This document shows, piece by piece, positions 21,129-30,793 of a stretch of 64,000 bases of DNA. Made by a program: the position numbers and the translations under genes. The notes below the pieces were generated by a model. It was not told the origin of the DNA and did not search any database. It saw nothing but the letters and a program-made list of their open reading frames with translations. Source of the DNA: Xanthomonas hyacinthi (lineage in GTDB: Bacteria; Pseudomonadota; Gammaproteobacteria; Xanthomonadales; Xanthomonadaceae); the NCBI RefSeq assembly GCF_009769165.1, contig NZ_CP043476.1:3665001-3729000 (forward strand), in the 5' to 3' direction. Numbering within the stretch: position 1 is the stretch's first letter; every line of letters begins with the position of its first letter.

Positions 21129-21594
21129 CGGATTCAATGGGTTAAAGAATTTCGGGATGGTTGTCTGTGGGCAAGTATGGACGCGTGCAGCCAACAAATG
21201 ACAGGGTGGCGCAGCTCCAGCGTGGCTCTACGGTCCGACGCGCCATCTGCCGATCCACTGTGGAACTCCGGGTGCTGCCCCGTTTCCATGGACACTTGCA
21301 GGACGGCCGATCAGGGCCACGAGGAATGTTCTGTCCACGCGCAGCACGTTCGGTGCCGAGTTCAAGCCCGGTGCGGTTGCGCCGGCTGGCCGGCCGGGCA
21401 TCAGCTGCGCTCGGGTGGCGCGGCAACTGGGGATCGGCGACAACGCGCAGTTCGATCGCCCAAGGATGCCGCAAAGGATCGCCACACAGGATCGACGTTC
21501 TCCACCCTTGCACAACCGTCCGTGGCTTCGGGGCAGAACCCTTCCGCCGTTGGAAAAGCTAAAGATCTGAGCTTGTGCAGAGTCGGAGGCGCTA
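21129..21594. other. Intergenic region between divergent mutS and the GH29 pseudogene
   Basis: About 465 bp. Plus and minus open frames exist but are Arg/Ser/Pro-rich, mutually overlapping and lack ribosome sites, so I do not call a gene. It must hold the mutS promoter and the former fucosidase promoter. A short CTTCCGCCGTT motif at about 21540 recurs upstream of the TonB receptor. Confidence 0.5.
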
Positions 21595-21787
21595 ATGATC
21601 GATCGTCGTGCCTTTCTTGCCACTGGTGTTGTGGCCGTCGCCGCAAGTTTCAGCGCATTCGCCGCTCGGATCGCGGCCGCGCCGCGCCCCAGGGGGCCGG
21701 CGCCGTGGGGCGCCGTGCCTAGGGATTGTCATCAATTGTTCGGATAGGCGATGCTTGTTGCCCCTTTCTTTCCTGCACACCCCTGCA

Positions 21788-22156
21788 ATGGCACGCCGCT
21801 ACGCCCTGCGAGACGATCAGTGGGATCGCATCCGTGACCTGCTCCCCGGCCGAGCCGGCCATGTGGGTGTGACCGCCAAGGACAACCGGCTGTTTGTCGA
21901 AGCCGTGCTCTACCGCTACCGAGCCGGCATCCCCTGGCGGGATCTGCCTGAGCGCTTCGGCGACTTCCGCGTGATCCACCTGCGGCATAGCCGCTGGAGC
22001 CGGTCCGGCGTCTGGCAACGCGTGTTCCACGCCCTGTCAGAGGAGGCGGACAATGAGTACGCGATGATCGACAGCACCATCGTCCGGGCGCATCAGCACA
22101 GCGCCGGGGCAAAAGGGGGGCGCCGCAGGCCATCGGACGCAGCCGAGGCGGGCTAA
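21788..22156 (+). CDS. IS5-family transposase, orfA (N-terminal part)
   Basis: 122 residues, MARRYALRDDQWDRIRDLLPG, a DUF4096-type N-terminal domain followed by the first catalytic Asp in AMIDSTIVRAHQH. It ends at a stop at 22154. Just before, GCA AAA GGG GGG (around 22108-22120) forms a slippery run where a -1 shift would join it to orfB. This split is usual in the group, so the transposase may still be functional. Confidence 0.9.
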   Translation: MARRYALRDDQWDRIRDLLPGRAGHVGVTAKDNRLFVEAVLYRYRAGIPWRDLPERFGDFRVIHLRHSRWSRSGVWQRVFHALSEEADNEYAMIDSTIVRAHQHSAGAKGGRRRPSDAAEAG

Positions 22157-22542
22157 GCAGCAAGATCCACGCCGTGGTCGATGCACTGGGCAATCCGGTG
22201 GCGTTTCATCTGACCGCAGGCCAGGCGTCGGATCTGGAAGGTGCAGATGCGTTGCTGCCGCAACTGTCGGTCGGCGCCCTGCTCGCTGACCGCGCCTACG
22301 ATGCCAGGGCACGTGTCATCGAGCCGATGCAGCGGCAGGGGACGCAGATTGTCATCCCCTCCCATCCAACGCGCAAAGTGCAGCGCGACTACGACCGGGT
22401 GCTGTACAAGGATCGACACCTGATCGAGAACTTCTTTGCCAAACTCAAGCAGTACCGGGCCATTGCCACCCGATACGACAAGACCGCCGGCAACTTCCTC
22501 GGCGCGATTTACTGGATCGCCTCTGTCATCCTGCTTAATTGA
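22111..22542 (+). CDS. IS5-family transposase, orfB (C-terminal part, -1 frame)
   Basis: Reading from the slippery run in the -1 frame gives [20 protein letters not shown], then the second catalytic Asp in LLADRAYDA. The Y-R-E-K signature with the catalytic Glu is in [25 protein letters not shown]. It has no own ribosome site; an internal GTG at 22174 is the only nearby start. It is best read as the second half of an orfAB fusion of about 250 residues made by frameshifting. Confidence 0.85.
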   Translation, partial: KRGAPQAIGRSRGGLSSKIHAVVDALGNPVAFHLTAGQASDLEGADALLPQLSVGALLADRAYDARARVIEPMQRQGTQIVIPSHPTRKVQRDYDRVLYKDRHLIENFFAKLKQYRAIATRYDKTAGNFLGAIYWIASVILLN

Positions 22543-24064
22543 TGACACGCCCTAGCGCGCGACAGCTGCGGTGGCATCGGTGGGAGCAATACGCCTTCGT
22601 GCATTTTGCGATGAACACCTTTACCGATACCGACAAGGAATGGGGCTACGGCGACGAAGATCCGCGCAAATTCGATCCCAGTGATTTCTCTGCCGATCAA
22701 ATTGTCGCCGCTGCCAAGGCCGGCAATCTGAAAGGGCTCATTTTTACCGCCAAGCACCACGATGGGCTCTGCCTTTGGCCGACACGCCTGACCGGGCGCG
22801 GATGATCGAGCTGGTCCACCAGCACCAGCCGATGGCCTGCACCTTCGACCCGCTCGGCGCCGATATCCGTTGGGTCGGCAACGAGGACGGCGTCGCCGGC
22901 GATCCGTGCTGGCCGACCATGCCCAATGCCGCTTACACCCAGGAAAACGGCAATGCCGGCGTGCGCGGGGCGGCACTGTGGTGGCCCGCGGAAACCAACA
23001 CCTCGATCCGCCCGGGCTGGTTCTACCATGCCGATGAAGACGGCAAGGTGCGCAGCCCGGAGAATCTGGTGCGCTATTTCGACACCTCCGTCGCGCGCGG
23101 CACCAACATGAACCTCAATCTTCCGCCCGACCGGCGCGGCTGTATCGCCGACCACGACGTTGCGGTACTGCAGAGCTTCGGCGACGCGATCCGCGGCAGC
23201 TTCGCCATCGATCTGGCCAAGGGCGCCAAGGCCAGCGCCAGCGCGTCTCGCGGTCCTGGGTTCGAGCCGGCGCGCGTGCTCGACCGTCAGCCGGACAGCT
23301 ACTGGTCCACGCCGGACGACGTCACCACGCCGACGCTGACGCTGGAACTGTCGGCGGTGCGCAGCTTCGACTTGATCCGGCTGCGCGAATACCTGCCGCT
23401 GGGCGTGCGCGTCACCCGCTTCGCGATCGAAGCCGAGGTCGATGGGCAATGGCGGCGGTTGGCCGAAGCGCAATGCATCGGTGCACAGCGGATCCTGCGG
23501 CTCGATTCCCCGGTCGCCGCGCGCCGTGTGCGCCTGCTCGTGCTCGAGGCGCCGGTATGCCCGGCGATCAGCGAATTCGCGCTGTTCCGCGCTGTTGCGC
23601 CGGTTGCGGTCGCGCGGCCGACGGCGAACGCGCCGGACGTGCTGTCCAGCGCTGGTTGGCGAATCGTCGAGGCCAGCGCACCGGGGGCGGAGAAGTTGCT
23701 CGACGACGATGCCGGCACGATCTGGATCATGCCCGCTCCGAAGCCTGGCCATCCCGCGCAGGTGACCATCGACCTCGGCGCGTTGCGTCAGGTCGCTGGC
23801 TTCAGCCTCACGCCCTCGCGCACGGTGATGAACGGCGCGGCGCCGCCGAAAGGCTATCGCGCCGAAAGCAGCGAAGATGGCCAGCACTGGCAACCGGCCG
23901 GGGCCGGCGAGCTGTCCAATATTGCCTATGCGCTCTCGACCCAGCGTCTGAATTTCCCCGAGGTCCGCCAGATCCGCTACCTGCGGCTGTCGTTTGCCGA
24001 AACGGCGGTGCCCGCCGAGCGGCTGGCGATCGCCGGCATCGGTGCATTCTCGCGCTTGCGCTGA

Positions 24065-24341
24065 CGGCTTGCGATCCCTCACGGCCATGCGCCGCGGGGG
24101 GGAGCGCATCGCTGGGGCGACGCAGCTTCACGGGCTTGGAGATGCGTGAGAGGCGGTGAAGATCGGCTTCGGGGCGAAGCGTCGGCGACTTCACCCAGGC
24201 GTGCGTGGATATCGCTCCGACCACGGCATGGGCGGGGCGTAGATGGTGCGCCTGGGCACCTGCTCAGGAGGGGCGGAGTCGGGAGCGCCCGGCGTCCGCC
24301 GTGCGCGCGCCGGCGTGGTTACTTGAAAGGACGCGCCCGCG
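24065..24341. other. Short intergenic region between convergent GH29 pseudogene and GH2 gene
   Basis: About 277 bp with no convincing ORF. No clear terminator hairpin was found on either strand. Confidence 0.4.
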
Positions 24342-26897
24342 TCAGGCCACGAACGGCCGTGCCTTGGTTCGCACGGTCTTCAGCGCCAGCCGGGCAGGGG
24401 CCAATCCGGGTGCAGTCGCTTCCAGCACCAGCGTGCCGGTCATGCGCGAGGTCTGCAGCAGCGCCATGCACAGGCCATTGAACGCGCGGCGGCTGTCGCC
24501 CTTGTCGTTCTCGTGGCTGGCCGGGTCGCCGTTGCCCAGGCCGATCAGTCGGCCGGCACCGCGTACGGCGAAGCGCACGGCGGTGTCGGCAGTGGGGACG
24601 ACGCGGCCTTGCGCATCCACGATCTCGACCGCGACCACGGCGACATCCTCGGCATCGGCAAGCAACTCGGGGCGCTCGCTGCGCAGGCGCACGGCGGCCG
24701 GCGCGCCGACGGTCTGGCGGGTCTGCAGCAGCACCTGCTCGCCGTCGCGATAACCGCGCGCTTCGATGCTGCCGGGTGCGTACTTCACCCGCCATTCGAC
24801 GTGGCCGTAGGCGGGCACGTGCTGCAGGCCCTGGCTGGCGCCGTTGACCAGCAGTTCCACCGCGTCCAGGTTGCTGTGGCACCAGACGTCGACCATGCCG
24901 TTGTCGCCCTCGTCCAGCAGGCCGTCCCAGTTCCAGTGCGGGAACAGGTGCAGCACCGGCTCGCGGGTCCATTGCGCGCGGTAGTACCAGTAGTTGTCCT
25001 TGGGGAAGCCGCAGCTGTCGAGGATGCCGAACTGCGAGGCCAGGTTCGGCCAGCGGTTGTACGGGGTGGGTTCGCCGCGGTAGTCGAAGCCGGTCCAGAC
25101 GAAGCCGCCGGCGATGTACGGCCGTTGCGCGACGTAGCTCCACCAGGCTTCGGCGCTGCTCGCCCACCATGGGTGGTCGAGGTCGTAGGCGCGCGAGTAG
25201 CCGCGCGTGTCGTCGCTGCGGTAGTTGCCGCGCACGCCGACGGTGCTGCCGGTTTCGCTGCCGTAGATCGGGATGTCGGGATGGCGCGCGTGGAAGGCGT
25301 CCATCTGCGGGGTGCGGTAGTTGAAGCCGAGCACGTCCACCATCTGGCCGACGCTGTCGTCGAAGCCCTGGTCCATCGCGAAGGTGGTGGGGCGGGTCGG
25401 ATCCAGGCGCCGCACCAGGCGCTGCATGCGCGCGACGATGCGCGCGCCGCGCGCGGTGACCATCTGCGGCTCCTCGTTGCCGAGCGACCACAGCATCACG
25501 CAGGGATGGTTGCGGCCGCGCCGCAGCATCGTTTCCAGTTCGGCCAACGCCTCGCTGTCGGAGGACATGCGCCGGGTCTCGTCGATGACCAGCAGGCCGA
25601 GGCGGTCGCACAGTTCCAGCACTTCCGGCGCGGCCGGGTTGTGCGCGCTGCGGTACGCGTTGCAGCCCATTGACTTGAGCTGGCGCAGGCGCCATTCGTG
25701 CAGGCGCTCGGGAATGGCGGTGCCGACGCCGGCATGGTCCTGGTGGTTGTTGGTGCCGTGCAGCTTGAACGGCGCGCCGTTGAGCAGCAGGCCGCGCTGC
25801 GGGTCGAACTGCAGGCTGCGCACGCCGAAGCGCGTACTCAGCGCGTCGCAGGCGCGGCCGTCGCTGTGCAGGTGGGTGGACAGGGTGTAGCGCTGCGGCG
25901 TGTCCGGCGACCACAGCGCGGGCGTGCCGAGATCGAGCGTCTGTTCGACGCGCTGCACCAGGCCCGGCGCCACGGTGACCGGCGCCGCGGTCGCGCGCGC
26001 GACGATGCGCCCGTCCGGCGCGCGGATCACCGAGGTGACGCTGCAACTGCGCGGTTCGGCGCCGCTGTTGCCGAGTTCGGTGCTGACCAGCGCCTGCGCG
26101 GCGCCGCCTTGCCACGGGCTACGCACGAACACGCCGTCCAGCGGCACGTGCAGCGCATCGGTCTTGCGCAGCCACACGTGGCGATAGATGCCGGCGCCTT
26201 CGTAGAACCAGCCTTCGCCCAGGGTGGCGTCCACGCGCACGGCGATGACGTTGCGCTTGCCGTAGTCGAGCACGTCGCTGAGATCGACCTCGAAGCCGCA
26301 ATAGCCGCTGCCGTTGCGGCCGACGATGTGGCCGTTGCAGAACACGATGCAGTCGCGGAACACGCCGTCCAATTCCAGGCAGATCCGCTTGCCTAGGTCT
26401 TCGGCCGGAATCTCCAGTTCGCGCCGGTACCAGCCGATGCTGGTCTGCGGGTCGTTGCGGCCGAGCGGCTTGTAGCCATGCGCGGCGGCCGGGTCGTCGG
26501 CCAGCATGGCGGCGGAGGCGGGATCCTGGCGCACCGGCAGCGCCACCGCCCAGTCGTGCGGCAGGTCGATCGCGTCCCAGCCGCTGTCGTCGAAGCCGGG
26601 CAGGGCCGCGTCGGCGGTGTCCTTGCCGGCCTTGGCGTAGGTGCGCTGGAACGTGCCGAAGTTGAAGTCGCGCGCCGGATCGTCGGCATGGCCGAGGTGG
26701 AAACGCCAGCCGAAATCGCACAGCAGCCGTTCGCGCGGCGCTTGCGCGTTTTCGTCCAGCACCAGCGCCTGACCCGCGTCGGTGGCGCTCGCGGCCAGCG
26801 CTGCCGGCGCCAAGGCCGCCGCCGCGCCGGGAACGGCTACCTGCACGCCGCCGGCGACCAGCGAGCGCAGCAGTTCGCGTCGGCTCAGTTCGATCAT
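24342..26897 (-). CDS. Exported GH2 beta-galactosidase
   Basis: 851 residues. The N-terminus has a Tat-type signal (SRRELLRSLVAGG), so it is probably periplasmic. The GH2 layout is complete: sugar-binding domain (DLPHDWAVALP, GWYRRELEIP), immunoglobulin-like domain, then the TIM barrel. The acid/base is Glu475 in WSLGNEE and the nucleophile is Glu548 in IYGSETGST. The C-terminal beta-domains resemble DUF4982-type modules. It overlaps the endogalactanase gene by 4 bp (ATGA), so both act in one operon. Beta-galactosidase rather than glucuronidase is inferred from the GH53 partner. Confidence 0.88.
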   Translation of the reverse strand: MIELSRRELLRSLVAGGVQVAVPGAAAALAPAALAASATDAGQALVLDENAQAPRERLLCDFGWRFHLGHADDPARDFNFGTFQRTYAKAGKDTADAALPGFDDSGWDAIDLPHDWAVALPVRQDPASAAMLADDPAAAHGYKPLGRNDPQTSIGWYRRELEIPAEDLGKRICLELDGVFRDCIVFCNGHIVGRNGSGYCGFEVDLSDVLDYGKRNVIAVRVDATLGEGWFYEGAGIYRHVWLRKTDALHVPLDGVFVRSPWQGGAAQALVSTELGNSGAEPRSCSVTSVIRAPDGRIVARATAAPVTVAPGLVQRVEQTLDLGTPALWSPDTPQRYTLSTHLHSDGRACDALSTRFGVRSLQFDPQRGLLLNGAPFKLHGTNNHQDHAGVGTAIPERLHEWRLRQLKSMGCNAYRSAHNPAAPEVLELCDRLGLLVIDETRRMSSDSEALAELETMLRRGRNHPCVMLWSLGNEEPQMVTARGARIVARMQRLVRRLDPTRPTTFAMDQGFDDSVGQMVDVLGFNYRTPQMDAFHARHPDIPIYGSETGSTVGVRGNYRSDDTRGYSRAYDLDHPWWASSAEAWWSYVAQRPYIAGGFVWTGFDYRGEPTPYNRWPNLASQFGILDSCGFPKDNYWYYRAQWTREPVLHLFPHWNWDGLLDEGDNGMVDVWCHSNLDAVELLVNGASQGLQHVPAYGHVEWRVKYAPGSIEARGYRDGEQVLLQTRQTVGAPAAVRLRSERPELLADAEDVAVVAVEIVDAQGRVVPTADTAVRFAVRGAGRLIGLGNGDPASHENDKGDSRRAFNGLCMALLQTSRMTGTLVLEATAPGLAPARLALKTVRTKARPFVA

Positions 26898-28084
26898 GGT
26901 TGCGGGTCCTGGTTGTGCGGCTTGACCGCATCGGGCTTGGCCTTGGTAGCGGGCTTGGGCGCGCGCCGGTAGGCGTGGCGCATGAACTCGATGCCGGGCA
27001 GCAGTTCGTTGCCGTTGCCGAAATCGAAGAAGCTGGCGTTCTCCCACGACGAGCCGGTGCCCCAGCGGGTCTTGCAACTGCTGCTGGTCCAGGCCGGTTC
27101 CCAGTACACGACGCCGCTGCCGCCGCTGTCGATCACCAACTGGGTCAGATCGACCAGGTACTTCAGCTGGCCCTGCGGCGTGGCCGGGTAGCCTGGAATC
27201 AGCGAGTCCTCGCCGAGCAGGTTGGGCGAGGCGTCGCCGCTCTTGAGCGTCCACGGGTAGGCGGTCTCCACCACCATCACCTCGGCGCGGTAGCGTTTAC
27301 GCAGGCGCTTGATGGTGGCGCCGAGTCCGGTCATCGATTCGCTGGACCACTTGCGGTAGTAGCTGATGCCGATGACGTCGAAATCGCGCACGCCGGCCTT
27401 GCTGGCCGCGGCAAACCACGGCTCCACGTTCTCCGGCTGGGCGATATGCAGCATCACCTTGGGCTTGATCGCCGAGCGTGCGCCGGCGTCGCGCACCGCC
27501 TGGATGCCGGCGCGCAGCAGCCTGGCGTTGCGCGCCCAGTCGATCGGCCGGCGCTTGTCCCACGGCTGGCTGTCCATCAGCTCCGAGTTGCTCTCGTTGC
27601 CGACCTGCACCAGCTCCGGCATCAGCCCGGCGCGGTCCAGCGCGCTCAGCGTGTCGTAGGTGTAGCCGTACAGCGTGCGCGCCAGTTCGTCCTGGTCGGT
27701 GATCGCGGCCCAGGCCTTGGGGATCAACTGCTTCTCGCCATCGGCCCAGTCGTCGGAGTAGTGGAAATCCAGCAGCACCTGCATGCCCTGCGCGCGGGCG
27801 TGGCGTATGCTCTTCTTGACGTCGCTCAGGTCGCTGTAGCGGGTCCAGCGCGCGTCGTTCCACAGGCGCACGCGCACCAGGTTGGCGCCATGCGTGTGGA
27901 ACAGCGCGAATGGGTCCTGCACCGCGCCGCGTTCGCGGTACTGCACGCCGCAGTCCTCCATTTCGTTGACGTAGGACAGGTCGGCGCCCAGGTACAGCGG
28001 AGCGGCGCCGGCGGCAGCCGGAGCGAGGGCGGCGGCGAGGGCCAGCGCGAGCGCTGGCATCCAGTGACGGCGTGTGTGCGGCAT
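26894..28084 (-). CDS. Arabinogalactan endo-beta-1,4-galactanase (GH53)
   Basis: 396 residues with a Sec signal (ALALALAAALAPAAAGAAP). The GH53 barrel has DLSYVNEMED at the start, acid/base Glu164 in VQVGNESNS and nucleophile Glu273 in VVETAYPW. The calcium-loop region near NLLGEDSLIPGYPATPQGQ is retained. The tail beyond residue 375 is Lys/Pro-rich. The enzyme cuts beta-1,4-galactan, a pectin side chain, into oligosaccharides that the GH2 enzyme downstream would finish. It lies between the TonB receptor and the GH2 gene on the same strand. Confidence 0.93.
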   Translation of the reverse strand: MPHTRRHWMPALALALAAALAPAAAGAAPLYLGADLSYVNEMEDCGVQYRERGAVQDPFALFHTHGANLVRVRLWNDARWTRYSDLSDVKKSIRHARAQGMQVLLDFHYSDDWADGEKQLIPKAWAAITDQDELARTLYGYTYDTLSALDRAGLMPELVQVGNESNSELMDSQPWDKRRPIDWARNARLLRAGIQAVRDAGARSAIKPKVMLHIAQPENVEPWFAAASKAGVRDFDVIGISYYRKWSSESMTGLGATIKRLRKRYRAEVMVVETAYPWTLKSGDASPNLLGEDSLIPGYPATPQGQLKYLVDLTQLVIDSGGSGVVYWEPAWTSSSCKTRWGTGSSWENASFFDFGNGNELLPGIEFMRHAYRRAPKPATKAKPDAVKPHNQDPQP

Positions 28085-28105
28085 GCGATACCTGCGGCAG
28101 AGGAA

Positions 28106-30793
28106 CTAGAACGTGTAGGTCGCTTCCAGCGCGAAGCGGCGGCCGAACAGCTGGTAGCCGCCATCGTCCTGGTTGGCCAGGCGATTGCGCTTGTTGTCGC
28201 TGTAGGCGCGCAGCGGCTCGTTGGTCAGGTTGCCGACCTGGAACTTCAGCCCCAGGTGCTCGCTGAAGCGCCAGGCCAGGCTCAGGTCCACCGTGCCTTC
28301 GCTTTCCAGCCGCGCCAGGCGCGCGGCGTTCCAGCCGTACACCACGGTGTAGGGGCTGTGGTACTTGTAGCCCAGGCGCGCTTCGAACTTGCTGTTGCTG
28401 TACCACAGGTCGAAGGTGCCGGTGTTGCGCGCCAGGCCGCTGAGCGGCAGCGGGTCGTTGGCCGGCGAGAACTCGTGCAGGTTGGACTCGACGTAGGAAT
28501 AGTTCGAGTAGACGCCGAAGTTCTCCAGGTGCGGGATGAAGAAGAACGGCGTCTGGAAGGTCAGTTCGGCGCCGTTGATGTAGCCGCCGCCGCCGTTGAA
28601 CGGGCCGCTGATCAGGTAGTCGCGGCCGTCGATGGTCTCGTGCCGGGTCTTGTAGCCGATGCTCGAATCCACCCACTTGCGGTACAGCGCCAGCGCGGCC
28701 AGCGCTTCCTTGTGGAAGTACCACTCGTAGGACAGGTCGAGCTGGGTGGCGCGGAACGGATTCAGTTGCGGGTTGCCGCCGCTGCCGGTCAGCTGGCCGA
28801 CGGTGGTGTTGGGATTGTCGAGCGCGCGGCCGGTGCGCAGTTCGTCCAGCGGCGGGCGCGCGATCACCTTGGCCACCGAGAAGCGCAGGATGCGCTCGTC
28901 GTCGAGCAGGAAGTTGAGCGTGGCGCTGGGCAATACGTCGGTGTAGTCGTTGCTGGCGCTGCTGGGCTGGACCACGCCGCCGATGGTGTCGTAGCCGTCG
29001 CTGCTGGTGTCGGTGTGGACCACGCGCACGCCGGCGTTGCCGGTGACGTCGATGCCGAACCACTGCGAACTGAATACCGCCTTGGCGAAGGCTTCGCGCA
29101 CGTTCTCCTTGACGTTCCAGTGGTCCAGCAACTGCTCGCTGGCCAGGCTCGGATCGAAGCCGCCGAAGCCGAGCCTGGCGATCGCGTCCAGATCGCCGCC
29201 GGTCAGCGTCGGCACGTTCAGGTCGGGCATCTGCAGCGGATAGATCAGATCCTGGTAGGCGGAGATCGGCTGATCGAACCCGGATTGGGAGCTGGTGGCA
29301 TGGCGGTTCTGCTTCTCGCGCCGCGCCGCACGCGCGCCGAATTGCAGCGCGGTGATCGGCGAGTCTTCGATGCTGCGGCTGGCGCTCAGCGCCAGCGCCG
29401 CGATCCGGTCGCGCAGCGCCTGCGGCTCGGTCTGGCCGCTGATGCCCCATTCCGGCGAATCGGAGCTGGTGCTGATGGTGGGGGTGACGCCGTGGCGGAA
29501 ATCGAAGGACACGGTGTCCGGATTGCTGCCGAAGCGCACCGCGCGCCAGTCGTTGTCGCGCTTGGCCTGCGAGAACGACAGGTCGCCGCCCAGGGTCCAC
29601 GCGTCGCCGCTCCACTTCGCGTTGAGGCCACCGGCGGCGAGCGTCTTGACCTCGCTGTAGTGGCTGATGACGTGGTCCACCTGCAGGTTGGAATTGGCCA
29701 ACGTGGCGGCGACCACGTCGCCGTCGACGATGCTGTAGGACGAACCCGGCGTGGTGTACGGATTGCTGGCGGAGAAGATGCTGTAGCCGAGATTGTTGAA
29801 CCAGTTCTGGCGCTGGTCCTCGTCGATCCTGATCCGCGAATACAGGCCGTCGAGCTTGAGTTCGAAATTGCCCGAGCGCCACTGCACGGTGCCCATCGCG
29901 CCGGTGCGGGTCTGTTCGGTCAGCTTGAGCTGGTCGGCCGCACCCCACGGGGTGTAGTCGACCTTGCCGTCGCCATCGACGTCGCGCGCATTGCTGTCGT
30001 CGGTATAGCCCCAGCTGCCGATCGAGACGCCGGCGTTCTTCTGCTTCTGGTAGGTGGCGTCGAGCGCGATCGCCAGATTGTCGTTGAAGCGGTGGATCCA
30101 GCTGGCGCCGAGGCGGTTGCCCCAGGGCGAATAGCCTTTCACGTCAGTGCCCTCGTCGTAATAGATCGGGCCGGCGGTGCCGACGAAACTGGGGCCTTTG
30201 TGGTCCAGCGGGCTGATCGTGGAGATGTCCACGGTGGCGGCGATGCCGCCGGCCACCAGGTCCGCCGATTGGGTCTTGTAGACCTTGACCGTGGAGACGA
30301 TCTCGGTGGGGAACACTTCCCAGCGCACCGCGCGGTTGGGCTCGGAGGAGGCGATCTCGCGGCCGTTCACGGTGCCCATGGTCATGCGCGGACCGAGGCC
30401 GCGCACCGTGGCCAGGCTTTCGTTGCCGCGGTCGCGGGTGCCGTTGACGCCGGGCAGGCGCACCAGCGCCTCGGCCACGGTGACATTGGGCATCTGCCCC
30501 ATGTTGTCGGCGGAGATCACCTCGACCACGTGGTCGTCGAGCTGCTTGGCCTGCACCGCCTGGTCGAGGCTGGCGCGCTGGCCGATCACCATCACGTTGT
30601 CCAGGGTGACCGGGGCCTGCCCGGCATCACCGGTCGTTGTGCCGGCCGGCGGCGCCGGATCGGCGGCAACGCTCTGCGCGTGGACGCCGAAGGCGCTGGC
30701 CAGGGCCAGAACGATGGCCGAGCCGAGCAGCGTGCGGGCGGCCTGGTGCTGCGCGCGCCGACACGCCGGGCGACGCTGTTGTTCCGAAGGCAT
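28106..30793 (-). CDS. TonB-dependent outer-membrane receptor, probably for galacto-oligosaccharides
   Basis: 895 residues. A signal peptide (LLGSAIVLALASAFGVHAQ) leads to a TonB-box-like TLDNVMVIG and a plug domain (VTVAEALVRLPGVNGTRDRG, then LATVRGLGPRMTM). A long beta-barrel ends in EATYTF with the terminal aromatic residue. It imports substrate across the outer membrane using TonB energy. The galactan substrate is inferred from the two hydrolases that follow at 21 bp and by overlap. It has no N-terminal signalling extension, so it does not regulate a sigma factor itself. Confidence 0.92.
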   Translation of the reverse strand: MPSEQQRRPACRRAQHQAARTLLGSAIVLALASAFGVHAQSVAADPAPPAGTTTGDAGQAPVTLDNVMVIGQRASLDQAVQAKQLDDHVVEVISADNMGQMPNVTVAEALVRLPGVNGTRDRGNESLATVRGLGPRMTMGTVNGREIASSEPNRAVRWEVFPTEIVSTVKVYKTQSADLVAGGIAATVDISTISPLDHKGPSFVGTAGPIYYDEGTDVKGYSPWGNRLGASWIHRFNDNLAIALDATYQKQKNAGVSIGSWGYTDDSNARDVDGDGKVDYTPWGAADQLKLTEQTRTGAMGTVQWRSGNFELKLDGLYSRIRIDEDQRQNWFNNLGYSIFSASNPYTTPGSSYSIVDGDVVAATLANSNLQVDHVISHYSEVKTLAAGGLNAKWSGDAWTLGGDLSFSQAKRDNDWRAVRFGSNPDTVSFDFRHGVTPTISTSSDSPEWGISGQTEPQALRDRIAALALSASRSIEDSPITALQFGARAARREKQNRHATSSQSGFDQPISAYQDLIYPLQMPDLNVPTLTGGDLDAIARLGFGGFDPSLASEQLLDHWNVKENVREAFAKAVFSSQWFGIDVTGNAGVRVVHTDTSSDGYDTIGGVVQPSSASNDYTDVLPSATLNFLLDDERILRFSVAKVIARPPLDELRTGRALDNPNTTVGQLTGSGGNPQLNPFRATQLDLSYEWYFHKEALAALALYRKWVDSSIGYKTRHETIDGRDYLISGPFNGGGGYINGAELTFQTPFFFIPHLENFGVYSNYSYVESNLHEFSPANDPLPLSGLARNTGTFDLWYSNSKFEARLGYKYHSPYTVVYGWNAARLARLESEGTVDLSLAWRFSEHLGLKFQVGNLTNEPLRAYSDNKRNRLANQDDGGYQLFGRRFALEATYTF

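Larger units (their letters stand above)
21723..22551 (+). mobile_element. IS5-family insertion sequence (IS427/IS1031-like), 829 bp
   Basis: Terminal inverted repeats are GGATTGTCATCAATT at the left and GGCGTGTCATCAATT read inward from the right, matching at 12 or 13 of 15. A 4-bp target duplication CTAG flanks it (21719-21722 and 22552-22555), fitting the YTAR preference of the family. Excising the element with one CTAG restores the fucosidase frame, which fixes the ends to the base. It carries a DDE transposase in two frames. Confidence 0.95.
21595..24064 (+). pseudogene. GH29 alpha-L-fucosidase, disrupted by an IS and an internal deletion
   Basis: The 5' part (21595-21722) encodes a Tat signal (MIDRRAFLATGVVAVAASFS) after a good GGAGG site. 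An IS then interrupts it. Removing 21723-22551 and one CTAG copy restores the frame as [20 protein letters not shown], a typical GH29 N-terminus, continuing through [13 protein letters not shown]. At about 22785 the frame changes and sequence jumps to [18 protein letters not shown] and RWVGNEDG, which in GH29 lie well over 100 residues later. The segment with the catalytic nucleophile (usually in a WFDGA-type motif) is missing. The 3' part carries two discoidin-like (F5/8 type C) beta-domains. The enzyme cannot be functional. Confidence 0.9.

Noticed and set aside
21161..21562. Plus-strand ORF between mutS and the fucosidase
   Set aside because: Arg/Ser-rich, no ribosome site and a competing minus-strand ORF over the same bases; no similarity recognised.
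18375..21722. Plus-strand ORF of 1115 codons opposite mutS
   Set aside because: Antisense shadow of MutS with composition bias only.
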